DNA of 64,000 bases, taken from assembly GCF_014643455.1 (NCBI RefSeq), contig NZ_BMJM01000005.1, positions 124,001-188,000 on the forward strand. Reading direction: 5' to 3'. Below are positions 50,688-58,346 of the stretch, piece after piece (within the stretch, counting starts at the first letter, position 1; every line of letters starts with the position of its first letter). A program made the translations under genes and the position numbers. The notes below the pieces were generated by a model. That model was not told the origin of the DNA and searched no databases. It saw nothing but the letters and a program-made list of their open reading frames with translations. Source of the stretch: Sandarakinorhabdus glacialis (GTDB taxonomy: Bacteria; Pseudomonadota; Alphaproteobacteria; Sphingomonadales; Sphingomonadaceae).

Positions 50688-50718
50688 AAACGGCAGTGCC
50701 AAAGGGTGCTGCCGTTTT
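50688..50718 (+). terminator. Rho-independent terminator of the autotransporter gene
   Basis: AAACGGCAG-N12-CTGCCGTTT followed by TCGTT, a perfect 9-bp stem with a T-run, 20 bases after the stop codon. The A-run on the other side makes it usable in both directions. Confidence 0.85.
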
Positions 50719-50776
50719 CGTTCGTGCGCGGTGCATGGCCGTTGACCGGCGCGGTGTGCGGCCCTAGCCGGGAGGC

Positions 50777-51787
50777 ATGAATTTCCTGTCCGACAACAGC
50801 GCCGCGCCCTGTCCCGAAGTCCTCGCCGCGATCGGCGTGGCGGCACCTGCATCGGGCCCGGGGTACGACGGCGATGCCATCTCGCAGCAGCTCGATGCGG
50901 CATTCGGGGCGTTGTTTGGGTGCGAGTGCGTCGTGCTGCCGGTATCTACCGGGACCGCGGCGAATGCGCTGGCGCTGGCGGCAATGGTGCCGCCCTATGG
51001 CGCGGTGGTGTGCCACGAGGAAGCGCACATCCAGGTCGACGAATGCGGAGCGCCGGGTTTCTTCAGCGGCGGCGCCAGCCTGTTGCTGGTCAGGGGCGAG
51101 GCCGGCAAGCTGACCCCCGCCGGGATCGAGGCCGGGCTTTCGGCGTATCGCGGCGATGCCCATCAGGTCCAGGTGCGGGCGCTATCGCTGACGCAGGCGA
51201 CCGAGGCCGGCACGGTCTATTCGCCGGCGGAACTGGCGGCGCTGGGCGAATATGCACGTGGGCGTGGGTGGAAAGTGCATCTCGATGGTGCGCGCTTTGC
51301 CAATTCGGTGGCACACCTTGGCTGTCATCCGGGCGATATTACCTGGCGTGCCGGGGTCGATGTGCTCAGTTTCGGGACCATCAAGAACGGCGGCATGACG
51401 GCGGAAGCGATCGTGCTGTTCGACCTGGCGCTAGCCGACGACCTGCGGTTTCGCCGCAAGCGCGCCGGGCAGATGCCGAGCAAGGGCAGGTTCCAGGCGG
51501 CGCAGTTGCTGGCGATGATCAAGGACGATGTCTGGCTGCGCAATGCCGGGCAAGCCAATGCCGGCGCGGCGCGGCTGGCGGCGGCGGCCGGCGACCGGGT
51601 GATGTATCCGGTGGAGGCAAACGAGGTGTTCGTCCGCCTGCGGGCCGGCGAGCCGGAGCGACTGCGCAGCCTCGGCTTTGCATTCTACGACTGGGGCGCG
51701 GCGGGATCGAACGAGGCGCGCTTCGTGGTGGCGTGGGACAGCAGCGCCGCGGACATCGCGGCATTAACGGCGGCGCTGGCCGGGTAA
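50777..51787 (+). CDS. Threonine aldolase-family PLP enzyme (low-specificity L-threonine aldolase-like)
   Basis: The 336-residue fold-type I PLP protein of the beta-eliminating lyase group starts NFLSDNSAAPCPEVL. It has the cofactor stacking region HEEAHIQVDECG and the internal-aldimine lysine in SFGTIKNGGM (about residues 197-206). It should cleave L-threonine or allo-threonine to glycine and acetaldehyde. GGGAGGC lies right before the ATG at 50777. The lysine context (IKNGG) is that of the threonine aldolase-like bacterial branch, not of GLY1 (LSKGL), so the real substrate may differ. Confidence 0.9.
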   Translation: MNFLSDNSAAPCPEVLAAIGVAAPASGPGYDGDAISQQLDAAFGALFGCECVVLPVSTGTAANALALAAMVPPYGAVVCHEEAHIQVDECGAPGFFSGGASLLLVRGEAGKLTPAGIEAGLSAYRGDAHQVQVRALSLTQATEAGTVYSPAELAALGEYARGRGWKVHLDGARFANSVAHLGCHPGDITWRAGVDVLSFGTIKNGGMTAEAIVLFDLALADDLRFRRKRAGQMPSKGRFQAAQLLAMIKDDVWLRNAGQANAGAARLAAAAGDRVMYPVEANEVFVRLRAGEPERLRSLGFAFYDWGAAGSNEARFVVAWDSSAADIAALTAALAG

Positions 51788-51838
51788 AGTTTCGGCGCGG
51801 GGCAGACAGTGGGGCGTGAAAGGCTCTAGGCATTGGTC

Positions 51839-52762
51839 ATGCACGCACCTGTTTCTAATGTACGGCCTGACGCTACGGGGTTCACCCCGCGGATGCTGGT
51901 CTATTTCGCCATCGTGACGCTGATCTGGGGGTCGACCTGGCTGGTCATCAAGACCCAGCTCGGGGTGGTGCCGACGTCGTGGTCGGTGGCGTGGCGGTTC
52001 CTGCTCGGCGGCGGCGTGATGATGGTCATGTGCCTGGTGCGGGGCAAATCGCTGTGGCTCGATTGGCGCGGGCACGGCTTTGCGCTGATCGTCGCGGTGA
52101 TGCAGTTTTCGCTCAATTTCAATCTCGTCTACCGCGCCGAAGAACATGTCACCTCGGGGCTTGTGGCGCTGAGCTTTGCACTGCTGATGGTGCCCAATGC
52201 GCTATTGGGATCGGTATTTCTCGGGATCAAGGTGACGCCGCGCTTCCTGCTCGGCGGCGCGATGGGCATCGCCGGCGTGGGGATGATGTTTGCGCGCGAC
52301 GTGATGGCGCCGGGCCTCGACGGCAGCGAGGTCGTGCTCGGACTGGCGCTTGCCGTGGCCGGGGTGCTGTGCGCGAGCGTCGGCAATGTCATGCAGGCCA
52401 GCCCGGCGGGGCGCGCGTTGCCATTGGAGGGCGGGCTGGCGTGGTCGATGCTGTACGGCGGCATCATCAACACCGTGGCCGCGCTGGTGATTTCGGGGGC
52501 ACCGGTGATCGACTGGTCGCCGGCGTACTTGGCCGGATTGGCCTATCTGGGAATCGTCGCTTCGGCAGTAGCCTTCAGCCTTTATTATGCGCTGATCCGT
52601 GCCGTCGGGCCTGGCAAGGCGGCCTATACCGGGGTCGTCGTGCCATTGGTGGCGATGGCGTTGTCGACGATGTTCGAAGGCTATGTGTGGAGCGGCATGG
52701 CGGTCGCCGGCGGCGCGCTGGCGATGGTGGGGCTGGTGGTCGCACTGCGGAGTCGTGGATAG
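51839..52762 (+). CDS. DMT-superfamily transporter (EamA)
   Basis: The 307-residue protein has ten hydrophobic segments in two EamA halves. VTLIWGSTWLVIKTQLG and PTSWSVAWRFLLGGG mark the first half; GIVASAVAFSLYYALIRAVG and VVPLVAMALSTMFEGY mark the second. It is a different subtype from the transporter at 35.5 kb, closer to RhaT/YedA-like exporters. I use the ATG at 51839 with AGG eight bases upstream; a TTG at 51833 is in frame. The FNR-type regulator gene follows after 11 bp. Confidence 0.92.
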   Translation: MHAPVSNVRPDATGFTPRMLVYFAIVTLIWGSTWLVIKTQLGVVPTSWSVAWRFLLGGGVMMVMCLVRGKSLWLDWRGHGFALIVAVMQFSLNFNLVYRAEEHVTSGLVALSFALLMVPNALLGSVFLGIKVTPRFLLGGAMGIAGVGMMFARDVMAPGLDGSEVVLGLALAVAGVLCASVGNVMQASPAGRALPLEGGLAWSMLYGGIINTVAALVISGAPVIDWSPAYLAGLAYLGIVASAVAFSLYYALIRAVGPGKAAYTGVVVPLVAMALSTMFEGYVWSGMAVAGGALAMVGLVVALRSRG

Positions 52763-52773
52763 GGGAGACGGTG

Positions 52774-53490
52774 ATGGCCCGGACTTGCAGTGACTGCGGC
52801 GTACGCGACTCGGCGCTGTGCGGAACATTGAGCGACGAAGAACTGGTGGGGCTGGCCAAGCTTGGCGTGCAGCGGCGGCTGGTGCGCGGCGATGTGCTGG
52901 TGCGCGCCGGCGATCCGCCGCTGGCCTGCGCCAACGTCCAGGCCGGGGTGATGAAGATCGCCAGCGTCACCGCCGCCGGCGACGAGGCGATCGTCGGGCT
53001 GCTTTATTCCGGCGATTTCATCGGGGGACCGTTTGCGGCACCGGCGGAGCATGACGTGACTGCGCTGACCGATGTCGAACTGTGCATGTTCCCGAGGGCG
53101 GCGTTCGAGGCCAGCCTGGCCGACCACCAGCGGATGGAGCGACTGTTGCTCGAGCGGACGATGATCGAGCTGGCACGGGCGCGGCGCTGGCTGGTGCGGA
53201 TCGGCCGGGCTTCGGCGCGGGCGCGGGTGGCGGGGTTCCTGGGCGATATGGGGCGGCGGCTGGCGGTGGTGAACGATTGCCGGCGCGATGCAGCCGCAGT
53301 GCCGGCGGCGAGTTTCGAGCTGCCGCTGAGCCGCAGCGAGATAGGCGATCTGCTCGGGCTGACCATCGAGACCGTCAGCCGGCAGTTGACGCTGTTGCGC
53401 GCCGCCGGGGTCATCGACCTGCCGGGCGGGCGGATGATTGTCGTTCGCGATGCGGCGGCGCTTGCGGCTGCGGCCGACGAAACGGTTTGA
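52774..53490 (+). CDS. FNR-type oxygen-responsive transcriptional regulator (Crp/Fnr family)
   Basis: The 238-residue protein has a cysteine cluster at its N-terminus, C5-X2-C8-X7-C16, plus C104 in VELCMF at the place of the fourth FNR ligand, so it can hold an oxygen-labile [4Fe-4S] cluster. The cNMP-like sensor domain is followed by a winged helix with LSRSEIGDLLGLTIETVSRQL. The Glu-X2-Ser-Arg in its recognition helix is that of FNR and predicts binding to TTGAT-N4-ATCAA. Exactly such sites occur at 53487 and 54379. GGGGAGACG precedes the ATG at 52774. Confidence 0.93.
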   Translation: MARTCSDCGVRDSALCGTLSDEELVGLAKLGVQRRLVRGDVLVRAGDPPLACANVQAGVMKIASVTAAGDEAIVGLLYSGDFIGGPFAAPAEHDVTALTDVELCMFPRAAFEASLADHQRMERLLLERTMIELARARRWLVRIGRASARARVAGFLGDMGRRLAVVNDCRRDAAAVPAASFELPLSRSEIGDLLGLTIETVSRQLTLLRAAGVIDLPGGRMIVVRDAAALAAAADETV

Positions 53491-53500
53491 TCGACATCAA
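53487..53500. promoter_or_regulatory. Perfect FNR box upstream of the universal stress protein gene
   Basis: TTGAT-CGAC-ATCAA, all ten half-site bases matching the FNR consensus. Its first four bases include the TGA stop codon of the FNR-type gene itself. The centre lies 72 bp before the stress-protein ATG. Confidence 0.82.
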
Positions 53501-53565
53501 TGCAAGGCGCAGGATTTGCGCTCAAGCCATGCAGGGGTTGATTTCGCCCTGTGAAGGAGAGCGCG

Positions 53566-54375
53566 ATGAAGACAATCTTGGTGCCCGTCAACAATGATGA
53601 AGGCCAGGGCGCGCGCCTGCAGGCGGCCTTCGACCTGGCACGGGCGTTCGGCGGGCACCTGACCTGCCTGCAGGTGACGCCCTATACCGCCTATGCGCTG
53701 GGGGAGCCGTCGATGGGGGCGTTTCCGGTGACGGCGATGATCGAGGCGATTGAGCAGGAAAAGCGCAACGAGCGCACTGCAGTCGAGGCGCAGTTGGCGC
53801 AGGAGGGGATCGGATGGGACTGGATTACCCGCGACGGCGATGCCGTGGAGCGGGTGCGCGAAGCGGCGCGGCTGGCCGATGTCGTGGTGATGAACAGCGG
53901 TCCGTTCGGCAAGATGGCGAGCATGCGGCTGGCGGTGACCGGCGATGTCGCGATCCATGCGCCGTCTCCGGTGGTGGCGGTTCCCACCGACAGCCATGGC
54001 CTGGCGGTGACCGGGGCGGCGCTGGTGGCATGGGATGGCTCGCAGGAAGCGGCCAAGGCGATGCGTTCCGCGCTGCCGATGCTGCGGCTGGCCGAATCGG
54101 TCGATATTCTGACGGTCGAGGAGAAGGAAACCGACTATCGGGCGCGCGATGCGGCGGCGTGGCTGTCGCGGCACGGTGTGGGCGCCGAAGTCATCGAGCG
54201 CGGGAGTGGCGGGCAGACCATCGAGTCGGTCATTCGCGACGTGCTGGCCGAGCGCCAGTCGGCGTGGCTGGTGCAGGGCGCCTATGGTCATTCGCGGTGG
54301 CGGCAGACACTGTTCGGGGGGGTGACGCGCGGGCTGCTCGCCGATGCGCCGGTGCCGCTGGTGCTCAGCCATTAG
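53566..54375 (+). CDS. Universal stress protein, tandem UspA domains
   Basis: The 269-residue protein holds two Usp domains. The first starts MKTILVPVNNDEGQ; the second contains AALVAWDGSQEAAKAM and ends with GAYGHSRWRQTLFGGVTRGLL, the ATP-binding G-X2-G-X9-G pattern of the UspA/UspFG type. Tandem Usp proteins are commonly induced by low oxygen or NO in bacteria. AAGGAG lies before the ATG at 53566. It is preceded by one FNR box and followed by a second in front of the next gene. Confidence 0.92.
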   Translation: MKTILVPVNNDEGQGARLQAAFDLARAFGGHLTCLQVTPYTAYALGEPSMGAFPVTAMIEAIEQEKRNERTAVEAQLAQEGIGWDWITRDGDAVERVREAARLADVVVMNSGPFGKMASMRLAVTGDVAIHAPSPVVAVPTDSHGLAVTGAALVAWDGSQEAAKAMRSALPMLRLAESVDILTVEEKETDYRARDAAAWLSRHGVGAEVIERGSGGQTIESVIRDVLAERQSAWLVQGAYGHSRWRQTLFGGVTRGLLADAPVPLVLSH

Positions 54376-54378
54376 CGT

Positions 54379-54392
54379 TTGATCCAGATCAA
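54379..54392. promoter_or_regulatory. Perfect FNR box upstream of the small membrane protein gene
   Basis: TTGAT-CCAG-ATCAA, a full match to the FNR consensus, four bases after the stress-protein stop codon. A plausible -10 hexamer (TAATGT, 54415-54420) lies where a class II FNR promoter would put it, with the box centred at -41.5 and the transcript starting near 54427. Confidence 0.82.
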
Positions 54393-54461
54393 GGCGGGCT
54401 CGATTCGCTGGCGGTAATGTCTCCCTGATCCGGCGCGGTGCCGGGGTAGGGAGTGAAGACA

Positions 54462-54884
54462 ATGCGGATCGAGTTCGAGCTTCTGGATACGGGCGCGGCG
54501 GTTCGGGCACCTGTCGAGACTTTGGTCACACCCGCGCGTGCGGCACCGGTGCTGGAGTTCGACCTGCCGCAGTCGCTGCTGTTGCAGCTGGTGGCGACGG
54601 CGGCGGGTTTTCTGTTGGTCATGGGGCTGGCGTTTCGCGGCGGCACCGGGATCGGGTTGGTGCTCGCGGTGTCCGCAATGGTGTTCGCGGGCTACTACGG
54701 CTTGCCGGTAGTGATGGCGCGGGCGAGTCGCATGGGTCGGCCAGCCCAACGTGCGGTCAAGGCGAAGGGCTGGGGAATCGAGACGGCGAGCGGTCATTTG
54801 CCCGGCGGGGCAGCCTGGGCGCAGGTGATGACGGTGCCGTTGCTGATACTGGCCTGGGCGATCTTCATCGCCTTTCTGCAGTAG
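54462..54884 (+). CDS. Small three-helix membrane protein of unknown function
   Basis: The 140-residue protein has a polar N-terminus of about 35 residues (MRIEFELLDTG) and three hydrophobic helices: LLLQLVATAAGFLLVMG (about 40-58), GLVLAVSAMVFAGYYGLPVV (about 64-84) and VMTVPLLILAWAIFIAFL (about 121-139). A charged loop lies between helices two and three. I do not recognise a family. GGGAG stands eight bases before the ATG at 54462. The perfect FNR box upstream suggests expression under low oxygen. Confidence 0.78.
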   Translation: MRIEFELLDTGAAVRAPVETLVTPARAAPVLEFDLPQSLLLQLVATAAGFLLVMGLAFRGGTGIGLVLAVSAMVFAGYYGLPVVMARASRMGRPAQRAVKAKGWGIETASGHLPGGAAWAQVMTVPLLILAWAIFIAFLQ

Positions 54885-54900
54885 GACTGCGGAGATAAAA

Positions 54901-54927
54901 TGGGTCCCGGGTCAAGCCCGGGATCAC
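54901..54927. repeat. Intergenic palindromic repeat, family A (copy 3)
   Basis: TGGGT-CCCGGG-TCAAG-CCCGGG-ATCAC, downstream of the small membrane protein gene. The adjacent 54928-55116 has an AT-richer patch but no gene. Confidence 0.76.
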
Positions 54928-55116
54928 AGTCTTCAGTTGGTTAACATTTTCCGCATTTTCCGATTTCGGCAGTTTCCTGCTGGTCGTCGTTTTCGCGATG
55001 AAGCCTCTATTTTACGCGACAATTATGCGGGCTGTCGTGCTGACGATGTCAAAGAGCGCGCGCGTCGAAGGTGAACGGGCATGATAGTGCAAACCGGGCG
55101 TGTAGGACAGCCGCGC

Positions 55117-57396
55117 CTATTCGGCGGCGACCGCCAGTTCGAGCGAGCGGGCGACGCGCCAGAGTTTCTCGATGCTGGCGGGCATTTCGATCTGGGTGCC
55201 GTCCAGGGCGTCGATGATGGCGTTCATCACCGAGGGCATGGCGCCGATGGTGCCGGCTTCGCCGCAGCCCTTGACGCCCAGGGGATTGGTCGGGCTTGGG
55301 GTGCCGAGCGTGTCGAAGCCGATCGCCGACGGCATGTCGTCGGCGCGCGGCACGCCGTAATCCATGAAGCTGCCGGTCACCAGCTGGCCATCGTCCGTAT
55401 AAACGATGTCCTCGAGCAGGATCTGGCCCAACCCTTGCGCGACGCCGCCGTGAATCTGGCCTTCGACAAGCATCGGGTTCACCAAATTGCCGAAATCGTC
55501 GACGAGCGAATAGCGGGTGATGGTGACCTTGCCGGTCTGCGGGTCGAGCTCGATTTCGGCGACGTGGCAGCCGTTCGGGAAGCTGGGGGCGGGCTTGCCG
55601 GTGGTGTATTTGCTGCGGCCGTCGAGGGCGCCGGGGTGGGCGGCGGCAAGCTCGGCGAGACTGCGGGTGGCGTTGGTGCCGCGGGCGCGGAAGACGCCGT
55701 CGGCATAATCGATGTCGTCGGCGCCGAGGTCGGTCCGCGACAATTCGATGCCGCGTTCGACAAGGGCATCGGCCGAGGCGAGGACGGCGCCGCCGCCGAA
55801 CGCCATCGAGCGCGAGCCGCCGGTGCCGTTGCCGGCTTCGAGACGGACGGTGTCGCCCTGGACGATGCGGATGTCGTCCATGTCGATGCCGAGGCGTTCG
55901 CTGAGGACTTGCGCATAGGCGGTTTCATGGCCCTGGCCGTTGGACTGGGTGCCGACTGCCATCTCGACCTTGCCGTCGGGGGCGACGCGGACATCGGCGA
56001 ATTCGTCGGTGCCGCCACCGCCGGCGATCTCGACATAATAGGCCATTCCGCGGCCGAGGCGCAGGCCCTTTGCCGCAGCGGCAGCCTTGCGCGCCGGGAA
56101 GCCGTTCCAGTCGGCCTGGCGCAGGGCTTTTTCGAGGACGGCGGGAAAATCGCCGATGTCGAAGGTCAGTCCGATGCCGTTGTCGTGCGGGAGTTCGGCG
56201 GGGATGAGCAAGTTGCGGCGGCGGATTTCGTCGACGCCGAGCCCGAGTTCGCGGGCGGCGGCTTCGATCAGGCGCTCCATGATATAGGCGGATTCGGGAC
56301 GGCCGGCGCCGCGATAGGCGTCGACGGGGGCGGTGTTGGTGACGACGCCGTGGACGAGATTGTGGATCGACGGGATGCGATAGACGCCGCCCATGATGCG
56401 GCCGCCGGCCATGGTCTGGATGGCGGGGCCGAATTGCGATTGATAGGCGCCGAGGTCGGACCAGGTTTCGACCGCCATGGCGGTGATGCGGCCAGCCGCA
56501 TCGAAGCCGAGGCGGGCATCGCTGACCATGGCGCGGCCGTGGGTGTCGGTCTGGAAGGCGTCGCCGCGGTCGCCGGTCCATTTGACCGGGCGGCCAAGGG
56601 CGCGGGCGGCGTGGAGGACGAGGCCGTATTCGGCGTAGAAGAAGCTTTTCATGCCGAAGCCGCCGCCGACGTCGCCGGTAACGATGCGGACGCGTTCGGG
56701 GTCGATCTTGAAGACGGGGCCGGCGACGATCTGGCGCATGCCGGCGACGCCCTGGCTGCCGACCGAGAGGGTGAAGCCGGTTTCCTCCTCGTATTCGCCG
56801 AGCGCAGCGCGGACTTCCATCGAGGTCGGGGCGATGCGGTTCTGGACGACACGGAGCCGGGTGACATGGACGGCGGAGGCCATGCCGGTTTCGGTTTTTT
56901 CGCTGTCGCCGACCGCCCAGTCGAACAGGGTGTTGGACTTGGCCAGGGGCCAGATCTGCGGGGCGCCGGGGGCGATGGCGGCGGCGAGCGAGGCGACGAC
57001 GGGGAGTTCGGAATATTCGACTTCAACGGCTTCGGCGCCGGCGCGGGCGGCTTCGCGGGTTTCGCCGATGACGAAGGCGACGCCGTCGCCGACGAAGCGG
57101 ACGCGGTCCTTGGCCAGCATGGGGCGGTCGGTCTTGATGTCGCCCGACAGTGGCACCATGCACGGCACCGGGCCATATTCGGCAATGTCTTCATGGGTAT
57201 AGACGGCGACGACGCCGGGCAGGGCGAGCGCGGCGGCGGTGTCGATCGAGGTGATTTCGGCGTGGCCATAGGGCGAGCGCAGGGTGACGGCGTAGAGCAT
57301 GCCGGGGCGTTGCAGGTCGTCGGTGAAGGCGCCCTTGCCGGTGAGGAGGCGCGCGTCTTCGACGCGCTTTACGGATTGGCCAGCACCGAATTTCAT
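55117..57396 (-). CDS. Xanthine dehydrogenase-family molybdopterin-binding subunit (orphan)
   Basis: The 759-residue protein is a full-length large subunit of the molybdenum hydroxylase family. It has the N-terminal domain (AGQSVKRVEDARLLTGKG), the Mo-cofactor motifs GGGFGMKSF, AYRGAGRPE and VGTQSNGQGHE, and the catalytic Glu in KGCGEAGTIGA. The active-site loop AYRGAGRPE is not the AYRCSFR of CO dehydrogenases, so another substrate (aldehyde, N-heterocycle or similar) is likely. The [2Fe-2S] and FAD subunits that normally lie beside it are absent here. Its ATG overlaps the stop of the epimerase-like gene upstream. Confidence 0.92.
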   Translation of the reverse strand: MKFGAGQSVKRVEDARLLTGKGAFTDDLQRPGMLYAVTLRSPYGHAEITSIDTAAALALPGVVAVYTHEDIAEYGPVPCMVPLSGDIKTDRPMLAKDRVRFVGDGVAFVIGETREAARAGAEAVEVEYSELPVVASLAAAIAPGAPQIWPLAKSNTLFDWAVGDSEKTETGMASAVHVTRLRVVQNRIAPTSMEVRAALGEYEEETGFTLSVGSQGVAGMRQIVAGPVFKIDPERVRIVTGDVGGGFGMKSFFYAEYGLVLHAARALGRPVKWTGDRGDAFQTDTHGRAMVSDARLGFDAAGRITAMAVETWSDLGAYQSQFGPAIQTMAGGRIMGGVYRIPSIHNLVHGVVTNTAPVDAYRGAGRPESAYIMERLIEAAARELGLGVDEIRRRNLLIPAELPHDNGIGLTFDIGDFPAVLEKALRQADWNGFPARKAAAAAKGLRLGRGMAYYVEIAGGGGTDEFADVRVAPDGKVEMAVGTQSNGQGHETAYAQVLSERLGIDMDDIRIVQGDTVRLEAGNGTGGSRSMAFGGGAVLASADALVERGIELSRTDLGADDIDYADGVFRARGTNATRSLAELAAAHPGALDGRSKYTTGKPAPSFPNGCHVAEIELDPQTGKVTITRYSLVDDFGNLVNPMLVEGQIHGGVAQGLGQILLEDIVYTDDGQLVTGSFMDYGVPRADDMPSAIGFDTLGTPSPTNPLGVKGCGEAGTIGAMPSVMNAIIDALDGTQIEMPASIEKLWRVARSLELAVAAE

Positions 57397-58199
57397 GGGG
57401 TTAGCTCCTTCAAGCAGGCGGTCAGGCCCTGTCGGTAGTCTGGATAGCGCAATTCATAGCGCAAATCGCGCGACATCTTGCCATTGGCGACACGGCGGCA
57501 TTCGCCGTAAAAGGCACGGCCCATCGGGGATAGCGCGGCCTGGGCGAGGGTCTGGAGCGGCGGAATGGGAAGGTTCAGGAGCCGGGCGGCATAGGCGGTG
57601 ACGGCTTCGCCGGGGGCGGGTTCGTCGTCAGTGAGGTTGTAGACGCCTGGGTCGCCGTGGTCGAGACTGGCGTCGATTGCGCCTTTGATATCAGCGACAT
57701 GGATGCGGCTGAAGATGTGGCCGGGGAGGTCGATGCGGGCGACCGGCGCGGTGCGCAGGCGGTCGAGGGTGCTGCGGCCGGGGCCGTAGATGCCGGGCAG
57801 GCGGAAGATGCGCGCCTGAGGGTGGAGGGCTTGCCAGGCGAGGTCGGCAGCAAGACGCCCGGAGCGGCGGCCCTTCAATGGCGAGGCCTCGTCGACCCAG
57901 GCGCCGGCGGCGTCGCCGTAGACGCCGGTGGAGGAGAGATAGCCGACCCAACGGGCAGGGGCGGCGGCGATTTGCGGTCCCAGCCGGTCGATGACGGGGT
58001 CGTTGCCGGTATCGGACGGGGGCACCGAGGACAGGATGTGGCTGGTTTTGGCCAGCAAGGCGGGGATGGCGGGGTCGTTTAGGGACAGGACGCCGGCGGC
58101 GGCGCGCGAACGGACGGCGGTGACGGTGCCGCCGCGGGCGCGAAAGGCGTCGGCGATGTGTGCGGCGGTGTAGCCGAGGCCGAGGATGAGCATGTGCAT
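57393..58199 (-). CDS. NAD(P)-binding SDR/epimerase-like protein (YeeZ type)
   Basis: The 268-residue extended-SDR-like protein has the dinucleotide motif ILGLGYTAAHIA at its N-terminus, YLSSTGVYGDAAGAWVDE, and FRLPGIYGPGRSTLDRL. The SSTGVYG stretch contains the Ser and Tyr of the usual triad, but the Tyr-X3-Lys is not obvious, so catalysis is uncertain. The ATG at 58199 has AAGG eight bases upstream; a GTG at 58208 is in frame. It is translationally coupled (ATGA) to the molybdenum subunit gene. Confidence 0.84.
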   Translation of the reverse strand: MHMLILGLGYTAAHIADAFRARGGTVTAVRSRAAAGVLSLNDPAIPALLAKTSHILSSVPPSDTGNDPVIDRLGPQIAAAPARWVGYLSSTGVYGDAAGAWVDEASPLKGRRSGRLAADLAWQALHPQARIFRLPGIYGPGRSTLDRLRTAPVARIDLPGHIFSRIHVADIKGAIDASLDHGDPGVYNLTDDEPAPGEAVTAYAARLLNLPIPPLQTLAQAALSPMGRAFYGECRRVANGKMSRDLRYELRYPDYRQGLTACLKELTP

Positions 58200-58231
58200 C
58201 GGCGGCACCTTGGCAAAGAGCGGGGCCGCGT

Positions 58232-58273
58232 GGAAACGAAAAAGCCGTCCCGTTCGGCGAGGAACGGGGCGGC
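58232..58273 (-). terminator. Rho-independent terminator (minus strand)
   Basis: Read on the minus strand, GCCGCCCCGTTC-CTCGCC-GAACGGGACGGC forms a 12-bp stem with one G-U pair, followed by TTTTTCGTTT. It lies 74 bases downstream of the PRC-barrel gene and 33 bases upstream of the epimerase-like gene, so it ends the PRC-barrel transcript. Confidence 0.85.
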
Positions 58274-58310
58274 AGGTTTCGAACTGCGGTCTATTGTTGC
58301 AGAGAAGGAA

Positions 58311-58338
58311 CTGGGTCCCGGGTCAAGCCCGGGATGAC
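58311..58338. repeat. Intergenic palindromic repeat, family A (copy 4)
   Basis: CTGGGT-CCCGGG-TCAAG-CCCGGG-ATGAC, identical to 9575-9602, immediately after the PRC-barrel gene. Confidence 0.78.
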
Positions 58339-58346
58339 AGGCGTCC

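Noticed and set aside
55081-57438. A 785-codon plus-strand frame opposite the molybdenum subunit gene
   Set aside because: Gly/Ala/Asp-rich antisense shadow. The minus-strand protein has all family motifs and is clearly the real gene.
58255-58300. A T-arm-like sequence (GTTCGAAAC on the minus strand) next to the PRC-barrel terminator, suggesting a tRNA or tRNA remnant
   Set aside because: The flanking bases do not form a 5-bp T stem, and no acceptor, D or anticodon arms can be built around it. The strong hairpin beside it is a terminator.
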